DNA of 64,000 nucleotides from an uncultured Clostridia bacterium (GTDB lineage: Bacteria; Bacillota; Clostridia; TANB77; CAG-508), in NCBI GenBank assembly GCA_948560265.1, contig CAOXTD010000002.1, positions 129,230 to 193,229 of the forward strand, read 5' to 3'. The notes under the pieces are model-generated. The model saw nothing but the letters and a program-made list of their open reading frames with translations. It did no database searches and had not been told where the DNA came from. Of the stretch, positions 62,591 through 64,000 are shown piece by piece. A program made the position numbers and the translations under genes. Position 1 is the stretch's first letter, and each line of letters starts with the position of its first letter.

Positions 62591-63088
62591 ATGAAATTAA
62601 ATATTGTAATGGTAGAACCAGAAATACCACAAAATACAGGAAATATTGCAAGAACTTGTGCAGCAATTGGAGCAAAACTACATTTAGTAAAACCATTAGG
62701 ATTTGAAATATCAGATAAATACTTAAAAAGAGCCGGATTAGATTATTGGGATAAGCTAACTATTGAAGTGCATGAAAATTTACAGGAATTTTTAGCAAAA
62801 TATCCACCAGAAGAAAATGCTATGTATTTTTCTACGACAAAGGGACAACAATGCTATTCAGATATGGATTACACAAAATCAGAAGAAATCTTTTTACTAT
62901 TTGGAAAAGAAACCAAAGGGTTACCAGAAGATTTACTCAAAAAATATATTGAAAATACCATTAGAATTCCTATGAAAGAGCATTTGCGTTCTCTTAACTT
63001 ATCTAATTCAGTGGCAATTGTAGCTTATGAAGTGTTTAGACAAGTTGGATTTGAACAATTGGAAGAAATTAGTAGCTACTTCAGCTAG
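62591..63088 (+). CDS. trmL: tRNA (cytidine(34)-2'-O)-methyltransferase
   Basis: This 165-aa SPOUT methyltransferase modifies the wobble nucleotide of tRNA-Leu. Motifs are VMVEPEIPQNTGNIARTCAA, LVKPLGF, LFGKETKGLP and IPMKEHLRSLNLSNSVAI, forming the trefoil knot. It is co-transcribed with the upstream membrane protein. Its stop codon lies at the edge of a repeat element. Confidence 0.93.
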   Translation: MKLNIVMVEPEIPQNTGNIARTCAAIGAKLHLVKPLGFEISDKYLKRAGLDYWDKLTIEVHENLQEFLAKYPPEENAMYFSTTKGQQCYSDMDYTKSEEIFLLFGKETKGLPEDLLKKYIENTIRIPMKEHLRSLNLSNSVAIVAYEVFRQVGFEQLEEISSYFS

Positions 63089-63150
63089 CCGTTGGAGCAA
63101 AGCGACGTACAGATAGCTGAAGCAATCGAACGTATGTGAGATTGTATACC
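63083..63150. repeat. Diverged copy of the 43-bp repeat family
   Basis: CAGCTAGCCGTTGGAGC, AAGCGACGTACAGATAGCT and the ending GTGAGATTGTA match the 38392 and 42464 elements in order. It begins at the trmL stop codon. Confidence 0.6.
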
Positions 63151-63172
63151 GATGAAAAAAGTCTCCGAAAAC

Positions 63173-63201
63173 TTGATTTTTCGCCTAATTTGTGGTATAA
63201 T
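63173..63201 (+). promoter_or_regulatory. Promoter of the VbhA-like gene
   Basis: TTGATT and TATAAT with a 17-base spacer lie about 48 bases before the ATG. Confidence 0.7.
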
Positions 63202-63248
63202 AGTTATAGTGTTGGGCAAAAGAAAATCCAGTTTTGGAGGTATAAAAT

Positions 63249-63422
63249 ATGTATAATGAAGAAATATTCAATTTTAATATAGAAAATATTCAAAATGACT
63301 TAGCGATCGAAGGCATGGCAATTACATCAAATGATGTAGAAATGTTTAGAAGATTTGCAAGTGAAGAAATGGCAATGACAGAATTAATTCAAATGATTAA
63401 GAGTCAACCCATTGAATATTAA
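63249..63422 (+). CDS. VbhA-like antitoxin-domain protein
   Basis: This 57-aa helical protein contains a pattern like the VbhA family of Fic-toxin antitoxins: DLAIEGMAITSNDVEMFRRFASEEMAMTELIQMIK (about 17-51), where the (S/A)xxxEG helix normally blocks the Fic ATP site. No Fic gene is visible next to it: the next gene is gltX. SD TTTTGGAGG is excellent, with its own promoter and terminator. Confidence 0.55.
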   Translation: MYNEEIFNFNIENIQNDLAIEGMAITSNDVEMFRRFASEEMAMTELIQMIKSQPIEY

Positions 63423-63441
63423 TCAAAAATAGTGTAAAATA

Positions 63442-63472
63442 GTAACGTATAAAAGAGTACGTTACTTTTTTT
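63442..63472 (+). terminator. Terminator after the VbhA-like gene
   Basis: GTAACGTA (63442-63449) pairs with TACGTTAC (63458-63465) and is followed by seven T. Confidence 0.8.
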
Positions 63473-63522
63473 AGTTCTAGAAAAGTAACAAAAGAGTTTT
63501 GGACGAGAAGGAGTTAGAGAAT

Positions 63523-64000
63523 ATGGATTATAAAGATTTAGCGAATTTAATTTTTCCAAATGTAAAACCAATTTCCTATTATGAGGAGAAATATGCACCA
63601 AGAAATTTACCAGAGGGAGCTATTGTAACAAGGTTTGCACCAAGTCCTACAGGGTTTGTTCATGTAGGAGGTTTAATGCAATGTGTAATTAATAGACAGC
63701 TTACGAATCAAACGAAAGGAGTATTCTTACTAAGAATAGAAGACACAGACCAAAAAAGAGAAATAGAAAATGGTGTGGCACAAATTGTAAATGCGATTAA
63801 AGATTTTGGTATTGAGTTTGATGAGGGAGCTACAAGTGAAACAGAAGAAAAGGGTGAATATGGACCATATAAACAAAGCAATAGAGGAGAAATTTATAGG
63901 GCATATGCTAAATGGCTAATTGAACAAGGTAGAGCATATCCATGTTTTGCAACTCCAGAAGAATTAGAAGAGATGAGAAAAAAACAGGAGGCAGCAAAGC
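63523..64000 (+). CDS. gltX: Glutamyl-tRNA synthetase, 5' part
   Basis: The window ends inside this gene after 159 codons. The class I signature appears as APSPTGFVHVGGL (about 38-50; the HIGH-type motif is HVGG), followed by RIEDTDQKREIENGV and the YKQSNRGEIYRAYAKWLIEQG block. It charges tRNA-Glu (and possibly tRNA-Gln in this group). AAGGAGTTAGAG precedes the ATG. No in-frame CGG is present in the visible part. Confidence 0.9.
   Translation, partial: MDYKDLANLIFPNVKPISYYEEKYAPRNLPEGAIVTRFAPSPTGFVHVGGLMQCVINRQLTNQTKGVFLLRIEDTDQKREIENGVAQIVNAIKDFGIEFDEGATSETEEKGEYGPYKQSNRGEIYRAYAKWLIEQGRAYPCFATPEELEEMRKKQEAAK

Overview
This window comes from an AT-rich, low-GC, Gram-positive anaerobe, most likely an uncultivated gut-type member of the Clostridia. 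The evidence is class III ribonucleotide reductase, pyruvate:ferredoxin oxidoreductase, WalRK, Spo0E-like and CwlD-like sporulation proteins, sortase, MinDE, RicT, and strong SD sequences with sigma-A type promoters. No rRNA, tRNA, CRISPR array, phage or IS transposase was seen.

Layout. 0-11 kb: GH25/LysM lysozyme, an ABC importer, nrdD (without its glycyl-radical tail), prs, rpsU, yqeY and an M16 peptidase pair. 11-26.7 kb: a Spo0E-like protein, then a type IV secretion-like operon (three VirB2-like pilins, PrgI, a two-part VirB4, VirB6/TrbL, two VirB8-like proteins, a bifunctional VirB1-like wall hydrolase) and the CwlD amidase; no relaxase or coupling protein is present. 27-36 kb: a 2699-residue cyclic beta-1,2-glucan synthase-like protein between two small genes of foreign codon use. 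36-44.7 kb: walRK, lepB, holB, ricT, a ferredoxin, and the convergent porGDAB operon. 45-51.5 kb: three prepilin-like genes, a LamG surface protein, thioredoxin, CCA-adding enzyme and an XRE regulator. 51.5-64 kb: minDE-rodA, a candidate small RNA, dus, mazF, a patatin, an Rpn-family protein, rsmA, sortase, an M15 peptidase, trmL, a VbhA-like antitoxin and the start of gltX.

The central discovery is a shared recoding signal. Five genes (VirB6-like, VirB1-like, cwlD, a prepilin/FGE-like protein, and patatin, which has two sites) are each broken by +1 frame changes. In all six cases the zero-frame codon at the break is CGG followed by A or T. Reading CGGA/CGGT as one residue, glycine by homology, restores a full-length conserved protein. 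By my hand scan of both strands, in-frame CGG occurs nowhere else in the window except three codons in the two foreign-looking small genes, whereas roughly ninety CGG trinucleotides lie out of frame in coding sequence. This suggests that CGG is not a normal arginine codon here but a four-base glycine codon or a +1 slip signal. A tRNA-Gly with an expanded UCCG anticodon is the simplest candidate decoder; it is not in this window.

Several affected genes act together at the cell envelope: secretion or pilus channel, wall hydrolases, prepilin and lipase. Housekeeping genes here (rpsU, prs, nrdD, minD, por, gltX start) contain no in-frame CGG.
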